Part shown: in pieces, positions 19,888 to 30,421 of the stretch
Numbering within the stretch: the first letter of the stretch is position 1
Layout: each line of letters starts with the position of its first letter
NCBI GenBank assembly: GCA_963744275.1
Contig: CAVUSX010000021.1
Span: 434,001-498,000, forward strand
Origin: VAZQ01 sp963744275
GTDB taxonomy: Bacteria; Pseudomonadota; Alphaproteobacteria; Rhizobiales; Xanthobacteraceae
DNA: 64,000 nt
Direction of reading: 5' to 3'
The notes under the pieces: generated by a model
The model's input: the letters and a program-made list of their open reading frames with translations, nothing else
Database searches by the model: none
Told to the model about the DNA's origin: nothing
Position numbers and translations under genes: made by a program

Positions 19888-22800
19888 TCAGGGATTGGGG
19901 AGCGGTGCATTCTGGCCGGACTTCCTCAGCGTCAGCCAGGATTGCCATTGCTCGGTATCATAGGGCGACTTCTCCAGCTCGATGCACCAAAACGGCGGCT
20001 CGGGATCAAGAAAGGCGGCTTTGCGTTCGGTGGGCGTCAAGCAGCTTGGCGAGGCCTGCCGGGCGGCGGCGACGGCGTCCTGCACCTTGGGGAAGACCCG
20101 ATTGAGCAAAGGCGAGGGATTTTCATAGTCGGTGCCGCGCAGCAAAAGATGCCCGTCGGGGCTGAAGCTTATCGGCGTGCTGCTGGTCTGAAGCGGCAGG
20201 GCCGCGACCTGCTCGCCGCTCGCGACATTCCACAAATTAATGAGACGATCGGTGCGGGTTGCGAGCATGGTGCCGTCACCGCTGAAGAGGACCTGTTGAA
20301 CGGTCGCGCGGGCGGTTTCCGGGTCGCCCGTGGCGCTCGGCCGCAACGTATCGATCGCCTTGCCGGTTTCGACGTTCCAGACGCGCGCCGTGCCGTCGGA
20401 TGAGCCGGAGGCAAGATAGCGGCCGTCATTGCTGATCGCCAGCGCTTGAACCGCTCCGGTATGGCCGGAAAGCGTCGCCCGCAGGATACCGGTTGCGGTG
20501 TCCCAAAGCTTGACCGTGTGGTCGGACGATGCGGTGGCGATCCAGCTTTCGTCAGCGCTGAAGGTGGGATGACCATCGGAGCCAAGACCCGGAATGACCG
20601 CAATTTGCTTGGAGGTCGCGATATCCCAGAGCACCGCGTCCCCCGGCTTGGAAAGGTAGAACAAGATGCGGTCGCGCTTCGGGCTCACCAGGACGTCGCG
20701 GCCTGCGGTCCACGCCAGGTCCGGATCGGTCATCGGCTTGCCGGTAGTCGCATCGAACAAATGCAGCTCCGGCGGCAAATTATCGAAACGGGTGATCAGC
20801 ACCCACAGCAGCTTGGAATTCGCCGAAAAGCCGCCACTGACCGTGTTCGTCGCGGCGAGGTTCACGTCCTTCGAGACGATCTCGGTCTTCCCGGTCTCGT
20901 CCCAGACCCGCAAGCTCCACCCGCCATTGCCGCGGCTCGCGGCGGCCATTCTTCTGCCATCGCCGCTGAACGAAAACGAGACCTCGCCGATGAACCGGCC
21001 CTTCATCTGCGCGATTTGTTTCGATTGATTGAGGTCCCAGAGCGAAAAGCCGTTCGTGTAGTCCGCCGCCAGCATACGATCATGAGCCTCGTTCACGCCG
21101 AGGGCGAGGACGCTGTTGCCCAACGCCATCTCGCTCAGTCGATTGCCGGATTCGTCGATCATGCGAACGACATTCGAGCCGGGTTCGAATTTCTCGTTGA
21201 CCATGACGAGGAGTAATCCATTGGCCGGGTATACGCGGGCGAACGGGTTTTCGCTGAGATCGAGGTTGTCGGCCTTTTGCACCAGCTTGCCGGTCCCGGT
21301 GTCCCATGTCCGCAACGTTCCATTCGCCGATTGCGCGACCACCCAGTGCCCGCTGAGGACGGCAAAACGCAACGGCTCTCTGGCCCCGTCGGCCAGATCA
21401 AGCGCCTTGCCTGTCGATATGTCCGACAACCGGATTTCGCCGGCTTTGGAAGCCGTCAAGACCTGACGGCCGGCGAGGTTGAATTGCACCTGGGTGATCT
21501 TGTCGCCGAGCGCCTCGAGGGGGACTGATGTCTTGCTCTCGATATCGTAAAGGTCGGCCGCGGCGCCACGCACGATGGCGACGTGTCGGCCATCTGGGCT
21601 GAGCCGGTACTCGTCCGCCTCGTCACCCTCCCCCGGCAAAGCGATCGTCTCGCCGGTTTGGCCATCGAAGAGCTTGGCCTTCCCCCCGCTGGCGCCGGTC
21701 GAGCCGCCGAAGGTGAGCAAGATTGCCTTTCCGTCGTCGCTGAGCTGAGCGTCCGAGACGGCCTGATTGCCGATCTCCAAGCTGGCGCGCGTCTGCCCGG
21801 TCGCCGTGTCGATGACGAGCGCGCTGCTCTTGCCTTGCGCTTCGGTCACCACCACTGCAAGCTTGTTGTCGCGGCTGAAGACGAAATCTTGCCATGCCGA
21901 AAACTCAGCCAGCGTGCGGCCGGTTGCGGTTTCCACCAAAGCGGCCGAAGACTTTTGCGCAAGCCGAACGAATACGCGCGCGCCATCGGGGCTGAAGTAG
22001 GCGTCGGTTGCCTCGGGCATCAGCACCAGCTGGCGACCGCTTTCCGCATCCCACAGGCGCGTGCTGCCGCTTTTCGACCAGGTGGCGAGATAACGGGCGT
22101 CCGAGCTGAGAAGCCAGTAGTCGAAGCCGCCGGGAATATCGGGCAAGACATACAGCATCTTGGCCGCAGCGATGCTCCACATTTGCACTCGGTCGCCCTT
22201 GCCATTGACAAGCAGCATATCGTGGGAAGCTCTGGCTCCGACCACGTTCGGGATCGTGGCGAGGACCTTGCCGGTCGTGAGGTCCCAAATCCGCACCGTG
22301 TCGTCATTCGAGCGCATGGCGGCGTGCCGTCCGTCGTCGCTGACGCCGATTCCGGAAGCGTCGAAATTCTGCGTCGGCCCGGTGAGCTCCTGCAGGCGCT
22401 TGCCGGCGTTGAGATCGTAGACTTCCGCGCGGAACGGGAACGGTTGGGGCGATTTGCGGACGACCAGGAGCCGCGCGGTGTCCGGGATGAACTGCACGCG
22501 CTGCACTGCTCCCGGACCGCCGAGCCACAGCGAGGTCATGGGACTCGTGCTATCGGTGCGCCAAAGCCGCGTGCGGCGCGTGGTGTACGTTCCGGGAAAG
22601 TTCTCACCGAGCATTAAAAGGTTGCCGTGACGGCTGAATTGCGGCGTTCCCTCGGTGGCAGGGATGTCGCCCAAGGGCAGGCCTGAATCGACCGACCATA
22701 TTTGCTTGGATCCGCTTTGCGATCCGCCGCTTTTTTCGGTGAGCAATTTGCTGCCGTCCGGACTGAACTGCATCGAGGTACTGAGATCCTCGGTCGGCGT

Positions 22801-25800
22801 TTGAAGGTCCTTGATGGTCTTGCCGGTGTCCACCTCCCATATGCGGATTTTCTTCGACGAGACGATTGTCGCGGCCCATCGGCCGTCGGCGGAGAATCTG
22901 GAGTGAAGAAGCTGGAAATTGCTGGCGCCCTCTCCTCGCAAGCTCGGTTTCGGCAGGGCTTTTGCGCTTTCCGCGTCGAAGACCTGCACGTCGCCGTCGA
23001 CCGCGACGGCAATTCGGTTGCCGCCGCCGATGTCGGCGGAATATTCCTGCTTCGGCAGGTTCAGCAGCCGCGTTCCATCGGCCGTATCCCATAGGCTCAA
23101 CGTGCCGTCGTCTGCCTCGGCCAGCAGCCGCCGGTCATCGTCGAGCACGCTCGCATATTTGACCGCTCCGGCATCGGCGACGTGCTGCAGCAGACGGCCA
23201 TTCTCCGAATCCCAGAAGTCGGCGGTCCCATCTGCTGCCGCCGTGAATATGCGGCCTGACTTCGGCAGCGTGCGCACGACCTTGATCGGCGCCTGCGCGG
23301 ACAACAGCGCCAATCGCTTGCCGGTTGCCGCGTCGAGCAGTTCCGCCGTCCTGGAGGTCTCCGACCACAGCAGGAAGTAGCGGGTCTCGAGCTCCCAGTC
23401 CGTCTCCTCGTCGACCAGCATGCCCTTGGTAGCCGGATCCCAAAGGCCGAAATGGTGCGGATTGAATTGGACCACGTAGACGAGCTCGCTCTCGCGGAGA
23501 AAGCCGGCCGAAGCGTTGTCGAAATGAGCGATTTCGGCCCCGGTTGCGGTATCCAGGATCAGGGCGTCGGAGACCTCGCCTGCCGTTCTGCGCTCGATCA
23601 GCGCCATGCGGCCGCTTTTGTTGAAATACCCGTAGATCTGGGGCGGGCTGCGCTTCCCCTCCGCGGCGGGGGTGGCCGCAGGCATGCCGATCATCGCCAG
23701 CTGACGCCCGGTCGTCGTGTCCCACAGCCGTGCGGTCATGTCGGCGCCGTAGGAGAGGGCCCGATGGACATCGTCATGAGCAGACAGATTATTGACGTCG
23801 CCGGTATGGCCGGCAATGGCGAAGATCTCCTTGCCGTCCGGAACGCTCCACAGCTTCGCCGTTCCATTGCTGCAGGTGGTCATCAGGACGCCGTTGGCTT
23901 GAAACGCGACCCTGAAGGCGGATGCGCCGAGCTGGAGTTGCGCCAGCTGGCGCCCGGTCTCGGCATCCCAGAGGCGCGCCGTTCCGTCGTCCGATCCAGT
24001 CGCCACGATGCCATTGCGGACCGCGATTGTGGTCACTTTCGCGGTGTGGCCCGTCAGAGCAACAAGACGTTCGCCGGTTTCGCCGTCATAGATGCCGACG
24101 TTTCCTCGGCCATCGTCCGCGACAAAGCGCCTGCCGTTGTCGATCTGCATCAATGCGCGGAGCGGCGGCAGCTCCCTCAGCCCGGCGCCGGCCTGATAAA
24201 GCATGGATTCAAGAGCCGGCAGATAGGGCCGTCCGTCCTCGCCGGGCAGCCCGGGAAGGCCTTCAAGGGCCAGCAGCGCAGCCCGCGCCGGCTCCCGGTC
24301 GCCGAGCCCCTTGGCGGCAAGCTCCTCGAGCCGGCGTGAGTCATTGAGCAGCGCCCGGTTACGCTGATCGTCGGCGGTCTTTGCCGCCAGCTCGGCGAGC
24401 GCGCGCTGCTGCTCCGCATCCGTACGGCTGCGATCGGCCGCGTACCATTGAAAGGTCGCCAGTGCGCCGAACACGATCGCGACAAGCAGCCCGGCCGTGG
24501 TCGCATAAAGAACGCGCGCGCTGCAAACGCCCCCTGTGCCGGCGTTCCAGCAGCTCGCGATTGAGGCTGAGCTCGATGAATTCGCGGTCGGCCGGCGCAA
24601 GGTCCGGCGACCGGCTGACCAGCCAGCCTTGCGCCTGCGACAGCGCAAGTCCCATGAGCAGCGCATCGTTCCTGGACAACTCGGGCGCCTGTTGCCATTG
24701 CCGGCGGGCTGCTTCGAGCCCCGTCTTCCAGATGAGGAACTCGCGCTCGTCGACCATCCAGGCATGAAGCTTGTCCCAGTGCCGCAGGATCAATTCGTGG
24801 GCAACCTCCGTGTAGGTCTCGCCGGATTCCGGGGTGGCCACCACCAGGAGGCGGTGCGGCTGGTCCGCCAATTCGGAAACACTCCGCCACTCATCGTCGG
24901 TGAATTCCGAACGCAGCGCGCGCCTGCGCGTTGGTTCACCATCCTCTCTGACGGTCGCGAGCTTGAGGGTGAATATGCGGCGGATCTGCCGTTCGGACTT
25001 CGGGTATCGCGCCAGGAACGCGTTCGCGCGATCGGCCAGCACGCTGCCCAGCTCGATCGCTTGAGCCGGAAGCCGCAAGATCCCGTCGCCGCGCGCGACC
25101 ATTTCAGTCCACATGTCGTCGAGCAAATACGACAGGAGCGGCAACGCTCCGGCGTCCTTCGCCAATTCCGCGGCGGCCCGGCGCGCGATATCTTTCGACA
25201 GGTTGTCGGCCTCGAATCTGGCGCCGAGCAATTCGGAAGGGCGACGGACGACCTCGTGCAATTCCCCTTCGCGCAGCGGTCCGACATTGACTTGCCGGTG
25301 GACGTCGTAAAGCGCGCTATCGTTCTGGAACAAGCCGAAGAAATCAGATCGCAGGCTCATCACCGCATGGAGACGAGGATCCTTGACGCCTTCGGCGATG
25401 AGGCGCGAAAAGCACCGGCGCTGCTGTTCAGTCGAGCGGACATAAAGCTCCTCGCCCTGGTCGATATAGAGGAAGAACGCCGGCGGCTTGGGCTGGCCGA
25501 GCTTGTCGTGCTGCCGCTCGGTGGCGTCCAGCAGACCGGAGAGGTTTGCGTCCCCGCTCATCAGCGCATCAGACCAGCCCTTCTGCCGCTTTCCCCATTC
25601 CGGGTCGACCGGGTCGAATTGCCAAGTGTGAAGGAACGGATCGATGAGCGCCTTGATAGGATCGGTGCCGGGCTGAAGCTTGATGATGCACCAGCGTCGG
25701 CTGTCCTCGAAGGCCGGCGGCCAGGCCCCCGCGTCGGCGGAGTCCGGCCAGGACTGGCGCGCCAGCGCCGCAAGAACGCCGGCTTGCGCCAGCGAGGATT

Positions 25801-26380
25801 TGCCGACACCCGAGTTGCCGACGAGCAGCGCCATGCGGTCCGTTTGCTCCGCCAGCGCTTCAAGCACCGAGATGGTCTCGCGGGTGCGCCCGAAGAAGAA
25901 ATCGCTGTCGGTCTCGGTCATCGACGCGAGACCGCGATAGGGCGCCGCGTGGCGCCATAGCTCGCCCGGCCGGGAGGCCTCCCCGGCGGTCGCGTCGAAC
26001 AACCTGACAATCGTCTGCTCGGAAGTCGGATCCGCCGAGACGATCCAGTGCAATTGGCGCAGAAACGGCAGGCCCGGTGCCGGTTGGCCCTCCAGCAGCA
26101 AGAGCACCACCGGAAAATTCGGGTTTTTCACGCGCTTATCGAGCGCCTCGTAGTATTCCAGCACTTGCCAGGGGCCGATGCCCTTGCTGCCGACAAACAG
26201 GATGAAGGCGGTCGCCTCGTCGATCTCCTGTGCCAGCTGCGGCAGCCAATAGCCGCCGGCGCGAAGATTCTTCGGCGCGAAGAACACCTGGGCGTCCGCG
26301 TCCTTTCGCAGCAGCACGGTCTGCAGCGCACCGACCAGATCGACATCCTTGGAATTGTAGCTAAGGAACCAGCGGCGCAT
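19888..26380 (-). CDS. TIR-nSTAND1-TM-WD40 protein, ~2,163 aa, one frameshift
   Basis: NLR-like multidomain protein. Residues 1-130 form a TIR domain (FLSYNSKDVDLV; SKGIGPWQVLEYYEAL with Glu75 as candidate NADase residue). Residues about 150-560 form an nSTAND1 NTPase: Walker A GNSGVGKSS (188-196), Walker B FLYIDQGEELY (Asp307), and the family's helical end ELILRHWDKLHAWMVDEREFL. One transmembrane helix (ATTAGLLVAIVFGALATFQW) and a charged linker follow near 625-700. About 31 WD40-like units then run to the C-terminus (e.g. LSGHTGAVQALAISNDGRYL). One extra G in a G-run near 24530 splits the frame; removing it joins LERRHRG to VCSARVLYATT. TIR effectors of this kind usually deplete NAD+ in phage defence; that role is inferred here. 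Divergent from the GYD gene. Confidence 0.88.
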
Positions 26381-26468
26381 GGGCGGAGTCCTCTGCCATC
26401 GATGCGATCAGCAAAAATAGCACGGTCGCGCCAACGGACCAACAGACCAACGTTATGGCAACAACGCG

Positions 26469-26523
26469 ACGACGCCAAAGGACGGGCGAGCGCCTATCGG
26501 GCCGCGTGGCCGAGCAGCTGAGC
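26469..26523. repeat. Imperfect ~55-bp direct repeat, right copy
   Basis: Partner of 19790-19843. It lies 89 bp upstream of the TIR gene start, while the left copy lies about 124 bp upstream of the 17485-19666 gene start. The pair can therefore be read either as element boundaries or as a shared upstream leader. Confidence 0.75.
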
Positions 26524-26664
26524 GGTCCACGGGCGTCCGGCGGCCCTCCTTGTGCGGCAACCAGGTGATGGTGCAATCTGTGCTTGGACATCCGGATTGC
26601 TTGCCGGTTTACACGGCAAATAGTTCCGGCGATGTCGGCGCAAGCACAGTGATGGGAGGTCCAG

Positions 26665-26958
26665 ATGGCGACTTATATTCTGCTCTGTCACTTCACCGAT
26701 CAGGGGGTCCGGGGCGTCAAGGATTCACCGAAACGCGCCCGTGCCTTCATGGCGGCGGCAAAGAAGGCCGGCGCGACCGTGAAGGAGTTTTATTGGACGC
26801 TCGGCAGATATGACATGGTCAGCATTCTGGACGCGCCCGACGTCGCGACCGTGACCGCGCTCGGCTTGAGCGTCGGGAAGCTCGGCAATGTGCGCACCGA
26901 GACGCTGTGCGCATTCGACAAGGCGGGGATGGAAGCAATCCTGAAAAAGGTGGTTTAG
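26665..26958 (+). CDS. GYD-domain protein, 97 aa
   Basis: Small cytoplasmic protein that is entirely a GYD domain. The family signatures are all present: LLCHFTDQGVRGVKDSPKRA, GATVKEFYWTLGRYDMV and LSVGKLGNVRTETLCAFD. The molecular function of the family is unknown; the fold is ferredoxin-like (alpha/beta barrel dimers). GGGAGG before the ATG supports the start. The gene is divergent from the TIR-nSTAND1 gene with 284 bp between start codons, but GYD genes are common, so a link is not implied. Confidence 0.9.
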   Translation: MATYILLCHFTDQGVRGVKDSPKRARAFMAAAKKAGATVKEFYWTLGRYDMVSILDAPDVATVTALGLSVGKLGNVRTETLCAFDKAGMEAILKKVV

Positions 26959-27045
26959 CACGGCCGAGAGGCGTAAGGCCCTTATTGCCGGCGCCAAACA
27001 GCGGCAGCGGGCGCGCCGCGGCGGTTGCGTTTGCGCGCGAGGGTG

Positions 27046-27075
27046 CCGGTGTCGGAAGCACCGGTGTCGGAAGCA
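27046..27075. repeat. 15-bp tandem duplication
   Basis: CCGGTGTCGGAAGCA occurs twice in a row (27046-27060, 27061-27075), 27 bp upstream of the YdeI-like start. Confidence 0.9.
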
Positions 27076-27102
27076 CCACCATGAGCGATGTTTCTTGAAT
27101 CC

Positions 27103-27354
27103 ATGCCCCGAAAAAAGATCGCCACCGGTGTGGTACACGAAGTGCCGTCGGACTTGCGAAAGACCCTTGCTTCCGACCGGAAGGCGTTGTCGGCCTGGGA
27201 GGATATTACGCCCCTCGCGCGCAATGAGTGGATATGCTGGATCGAGTCCGCAAAAAAATCCGAGACGAGGATTGGCCGGATCGAACGAGCGCGCACGGAG
27301 CTCATAGACGGAAAGCGCCGGCCTTGTTGTTGGCCCGGCTGCCCGCATCGTTGA
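27103..27354 (+). CDS. YdeI/OmpD-associated family protein, 83 aa
   Basis: Matches the C-terminal domain of the YdeI/OmpD-associated family. Landmarks are HEVPSDLRKTLASDRKALSAW, TPLARNEWICWIESAKK, ETRIGRIERARTELIDGKRR and the terminal PCCWPGCPHR. The last motif has the Cys pair typical of the short stand-alone form. The role is unknown; some relatives are linked to cationic-peptide resistance. The start at 27103 (MPRKKIATGVVHEVP) is preferred over the ATG at 27088. It lies at the edge of a region of gene fragments. Confidence 0.85.
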   Translation: MPRKKIATGVVHEVPSDLRKTLASDRKALSAWEDITPLARNEWICWIESAKKSETRIGRIERARTELIDGKRRPCCWPGCPHR

Positions 27355-27460
27355 GATGGAAAAAGGCCGCCCGCGCTGGAATTCCGGCTTGCTCGCCTGC
27401 GGGATCGCGCTGTCCTTGCCGACCTAGGTTCCCCGCAGATTCTCGGCGCGGGCACGCGCA

Positions 27461-27580
27461 ATCGATGAGCCGATAACGCTCGACGACGTGCATGGCCGGG
27501 CTCTGCGGTGTGCCGAGGTTGTCCACCATATCGATCACCAAGGTGTCGCCTTCGTAATGGCCGACCGAATCCCCGTACCA
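27461..27580 (-). pseudogene. Relic of a secreted-protein gene (281/301-aa superfamily)
   Basis: About 40 codons remain, reading WYGDSVGHYEGDTLVIDMVD then LHVVERYRLID-like sequence (AMHVVERYRLID). The pattern W-x-G-x-S-[IV]-G ... DTL-[VL]-[IV]-[ED] also appears in the intact genes at 1019-1864 and 28997-29902, which places the fragment in the same superfamily. No start, signal peptide or C-terminus is attached. Its upstream edge abuts the cytochrome relic of opposite strand at 27588. Confidence 0.7.
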
Positions 27581-27587
27581 GGTCGGC

Positions 27588-27680
27588 GCCAAGCTCACGG
27601 CGTGCTTCGAATGCCATAAGGCGCAGGAAAGCCGGGAGCTCGTGTACGAAAATGAAAAGCTCAAGGCGGCTGCGGAATGA
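27588..27680 (+). pseudogene. Relic: C-terminus of a cytochrome P460-like protein
   Basis: The last 30 codons of a gene: AKLTACFECHKAQESRELVYE and then NEKLKAAAE before a TGA. It has a haem-binding CFECH motif and the post-motif pattern typical of the C-terminal end of P460-type cytochromes. Nothing in frame upstream resembles the rest of such a protein. It lies head to head with the relic at 27461-27580. Confidence 0.6.
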
Positions 27681-27747
27681 CGATATTGCAGGGTCCGATG
27701 CTTCGGTCTTGTTTCGTCCGGCGACTCGAGCCAAGCCGGGTTGGTCC

Positions 27748-27780
27748 CCGAAGCCGTCACCTCGAGAGGTGCGGCTTCGG
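27748..27780 (-). terminator. Long hairpin downstream of the dienelactone hydrolase gene
   Basis: CCGAAGCCG (27748-27756) pairs with CGGCTTCGG (27772-27780), and the loop itself can pair CACCT/AGGTG. It lies 36 bp beyond the stop of the minus-strand gene at 27816. There is no clear T-tract, so it may only protect the mRNA end. Confidence 0.5.
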
Positions 27781-27815
27781 AACCACTGCGACCCTATCGG
27801 ATCATCCCTGCCGGC

Positions 27816-28739
27816 CTAGGCGCCCGTCCCGCGCACATACTGGTTGAACCACTCGATCGTGCGTGTCCATGCCTGCTGGGCCGCGACCTTGTTGTAGCGT
27901 TCCGGCGTCGCGTCGTTGAAGAAGCCATGGACTGAATCCGGATAGATATGGCCTTCATACCGGATGTTGTTTTTCTTCAGCTCCGCTTCCTGCGCCGGAT
28001 AGGCCCCCGACAACGTCTTATCGAGGGCGCCGTGATGGATGAGGATGGCCGCCTTGATTTTCGGCACGTCTTCCGGCTTGGGCGCGGCACCGTAGAACGG
28101 CGCGGCCGCCGCCAGATCCGGGCCCAGCAGAACCGCCAAGGTATTGGCCAGCGTGCCGCCGAAGCAAAAGCCGGTTGCGCCGATTTTTCCGGTGCAGTCC
28201 GGACGCGCTTTCAGCCAGCGCGCGGCGGCGACGAAATCCTGGGTCCGCTTGGCGGGATCGAGCTTGCTGAACATGAGGCCGCCCTTGTACTCGTCGCCCG
28301 GATAGCCGCCGAACGGCGTGAGCGCATCGGGCGCGAACGCCATGAAATTCTCCAGGGCGAAGCGCCGCGCAACGTCCTCGGTTTCCGGGTTCAGCCCACG
28401 ATTCTCGTGGATGACGATGACTCCGGGCAGCTTCGCCGGCTTCTCGTCGCGCGTATCGGCGCTGAGCGGCCGGACCAGATAGCCCCGGATGAACCCGTTC
28501 CCATCCGGTGAGGGTATGGTCTCATAGCTCGCCTTGATGCGGTCGTCGTCCTTGCGGACCTGCTGCCCCAGGGCGAAGTTCGGCATCAACGCCTCGACAA
28601 TCGCCGCAGCCGTCAGACCGGCGACCGAGAACCGCTCCACGCCATGGAGAAAGTCACGGCGACTGATCTCGCCATGAATAAAACGCGTGTACAGATCCAC
28701 CGCTTCCGCAGGAATTTTCCTCGACTGTCCCATAGACAC
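27816..28739 (-). CDS. Exported dienelactone hydrolase family protein, 307 aa
   Basis: Alpha/beta hydrolase of the DLH family with the Cys nucleophile in GFCFGG (near residue 197), the acid in HGALDKTLSG and the His in DSVHGFFND. The N-terminus has a twin-arginine-like SRRDFLHG followed by a hydrophobic stretch (VAGLTAAAIVEALMP), suggesting Tat export. DLH enzymes hydrolyse dienelactones in chloroaromatic degradation, but many Tat-exported relatives have other ester substrates. The N-terminus has a polar lead-in typical of this subfamily. It is divergent from the 28997-29902 gene. Confidence 0.9.
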   Translation of the reverse strand: MSMGQSRKIPAEAVDLYTRFIHGEISRRDFLHGVERFSVAGLTAAAIVEALMPNFALGQQVRKDDDRIKASYETIPSPDGNGFIRGYLVRPLSADTRDEKPAKLPGVIVIHENRGLNPETEDVARRFALENFMAFAPDALTPFGGYPGDEYKGGLMFSKLDPAKRTQDFVAAARWLKARPDCTGKIGATGFCFGGTLANTLAVLLGPDLAAAAPFYGAAPKPEDVPKIKAAILIHHGALDKTLSGAYPAQEAELKKNNIRYEGHIYPDSVHGFFNDATPERYNKVAAQQAWTRTIEWFNQYVRGTGA

Positions 28740-28996
28740 CTCCCGTTACGGGCGCGATTCCCGAAGCTCTTGGCTGGATCGGCTCCGGCGCCCAATGAGC
28801 CACAATAGCAGGGAATGTCCGGCTTTGGCACGTCGGGACGGGTCGCATGCGGCGGCGCGATCTCAGCGAGGTCCTCGGCGGTGCGGCGGCGCCTTTCCAT
28901 GCAGGTTGGAGCGCGATACGCTCCCATTGAGCACGAAACGCAGAGCCGAACGGCGTGGCTGCCGTCTTGCCGGCACAACGCGGAGGGGTGCCCACC

Positions 28997-29902
28997 ATGC
29001 TTTGTCGAAAATCGATCGGAGCCATCACGATCGTTGCGGCTTCGATGCTGGCCGGCGGCGCTCCGGCGGCTGAGAATGCCGGCTATCCGGATTGGAAGGG
29101 GGCATGGGAGCGGTTCGTCCCCAAGGTGTCCGTGGCTTCGCCCTCCGGCCTTCTCACCTCCGGCGGCCAGCCTTCGTTCGATCAGACCAAGCCGTGGGGA
29201 CGCGGACAGGAAGCCCCGCTCACCCCGGAGTATCAGAAGGTGCTCGACGACAGCCTCGCCGATCAGGCGACCGGCGGCCAGGGCAACAATTTCGACCGCG
29301 CCGCCCGTTGCATGCCCAACAGCATGCCGCTGATGATGACCGCCTTCCTGCCGCTGGAGTTCGTGGTGACGCCGGGCACCACTTATGTCTTGACCAGCGA
29401 TTACGTGTACTTTCGGCGCATCTTCACCGATGGACGCGACTGGCCCAAGGATATCCAGCCGACCTACGCGGGTTATTCGATCGGACGCTGGATCGACCAG
29501 GACGGCGATGGCATCTACAATGTGCTCGAGGTCGAGACCCGCGGCTTCACGGGACGGCGCGTCTACGATCCCACCGGCCTGCCTCTGCATTTCGACAACC
29601 AGTCCATTTTCAAGGAACGGATGTACCGCGAGAAGGGCGATCCGAATATCCTTCACGACGAGATCACCGTGATCGACCATGCATTGACGCGGCCCTGGAC
29701 CGTGGACAAGAAGTATGTGCACAGCCCCAATCCGCGTCCGAACTGGATAATAGGCAATTGCGGTGAAAGCAGCATGTTGATCGGCATCGGCAGGCAGGAA
29801 TACGCACTCAGCGCCGACGGCCTCCTGATGCCGATCAAGAAGGACCAGGCCCCGCCGGATTTGCGGTATTTCAAGCAGCAGGCGAAACGACCCCAACCCT
29901 GA
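28997..29902 (+). CDS. Secreted conserved protein of unknown function, 301 aa (paralogue of 1019-1864)
   Basis: Paralogue of the protein at 1019-1864. The signal peptide (SIGAITIVAASMLAGGAPAA) is followed by NAGYPDWKGAWERF, then shared blocks APLTPEYQKVLDDSL, RRIFTDGRDWP, AGYSIGRWIDQDGDG and VIDHALTRPWTVDKKY. It ends RYFKQQ like its partner. The ATG at 28997 has GGAGGG about ten bases upstream. Two conserved Cys (ARCMPN; GNCGESS) may form a disulphide in the periplasm. No known function; it sits beside the exported dienelactone hydrolase gene in divergent orientation. Confidence 0.82.
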   Translation: MLCRKSIGAITIVAASMLAGGAPAAENAGYPDWKGAWERFVPKVSVASPSGLLTSGGQPSFDQTKPWGRGQEAPLTPEYQKVLDDSLADQATGGQGNNFDRAARCMPNSMPLMMTAFLPLEFVVTPGTTYVLTSDYVYFRRIFTDGRDWPKDIQPTYAGYSIGRWIDQDGDGIYNVLEVETRGFTGRRVYDPTGLPLHFDNQSIFKERMYREKGDPNILHDEITVIDHALTRPWTVDKKYVHSPNPRPNWIIGNCGESSMLIGIGRQEYALSADGLLMPIKKDQAPPDLRYFKQQAKRPQP

Positions 29903-30018
29903 TGTCGAATGCGGACGGCGTGCTCGAGCGTCGCGCATCGGGACGTCTCCTTGCAAGCCGCCGCAGGCGGCCATCGAGGTAACGTGGCACGGCGCCATAG
30001 CTTCGAGAGGTTACGAGT

Positions 30019-30327
30019 ATGCTGCTGATGTGGATTCTGGCGTTTCCGGTCTGGCTCGTCGTCTTTATTGCTCTCTATGCCCTCGCAACTCTCTATGTCG
30101 CGATCAAGTATCGGGAGGTGCGGAAATTTCTCGCCGGGGCGTTCTTCGTCAGCTCGGGGACGTGCTGGTACCTGTGGATGACCGGCGTATCGCTTCCGAT
30201 CGTGTTGCCATACGCCGGGACCGTTTCGGTCGAGACACCTGAGATCAGCGGCCGGCGCGCCGTCGTTCATTTCGTTTTATTCTTGCTTTGCTTTTATTCC
30301 GGCTTTATCGGCAAACCGAAGAAATAA
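30019..30327 (+). CDS. Small membrane protein, 102 aa
   Basis: Three hydrophobic stretches are visible: WILAFPVWLVVFIALYALATLY, FLAGAFFVSSGTCWYLWM, and VVHFVLFLLCFYSGFIG with a basic end KPKK. A GAGAGG box precedes the ATG. No family name can be given with confidence, though small proteins of this layout are common in Rhizobiales. It ends just before a region of gene relics. Confidence 0.75.
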   Translation: MLLMWILAFPVWLVVFIALYALATLYVAIKYREVRKFLAGAFFVSSGTCWYLWMTGVSLPIVLPYAGTVSVETPEISGRRAVVHFVLFLLCFYSGFIGKPKK

Positions 30328-30421
30328 GCCCGGTTGAGCTCGGGAATTGCTCTTGTCGCCGCGCGCGTCGAATTCTTCGCGGCCTTTCCGTCGTCATCGA
30401 GGTCCGGCACGACCGCCGTCG

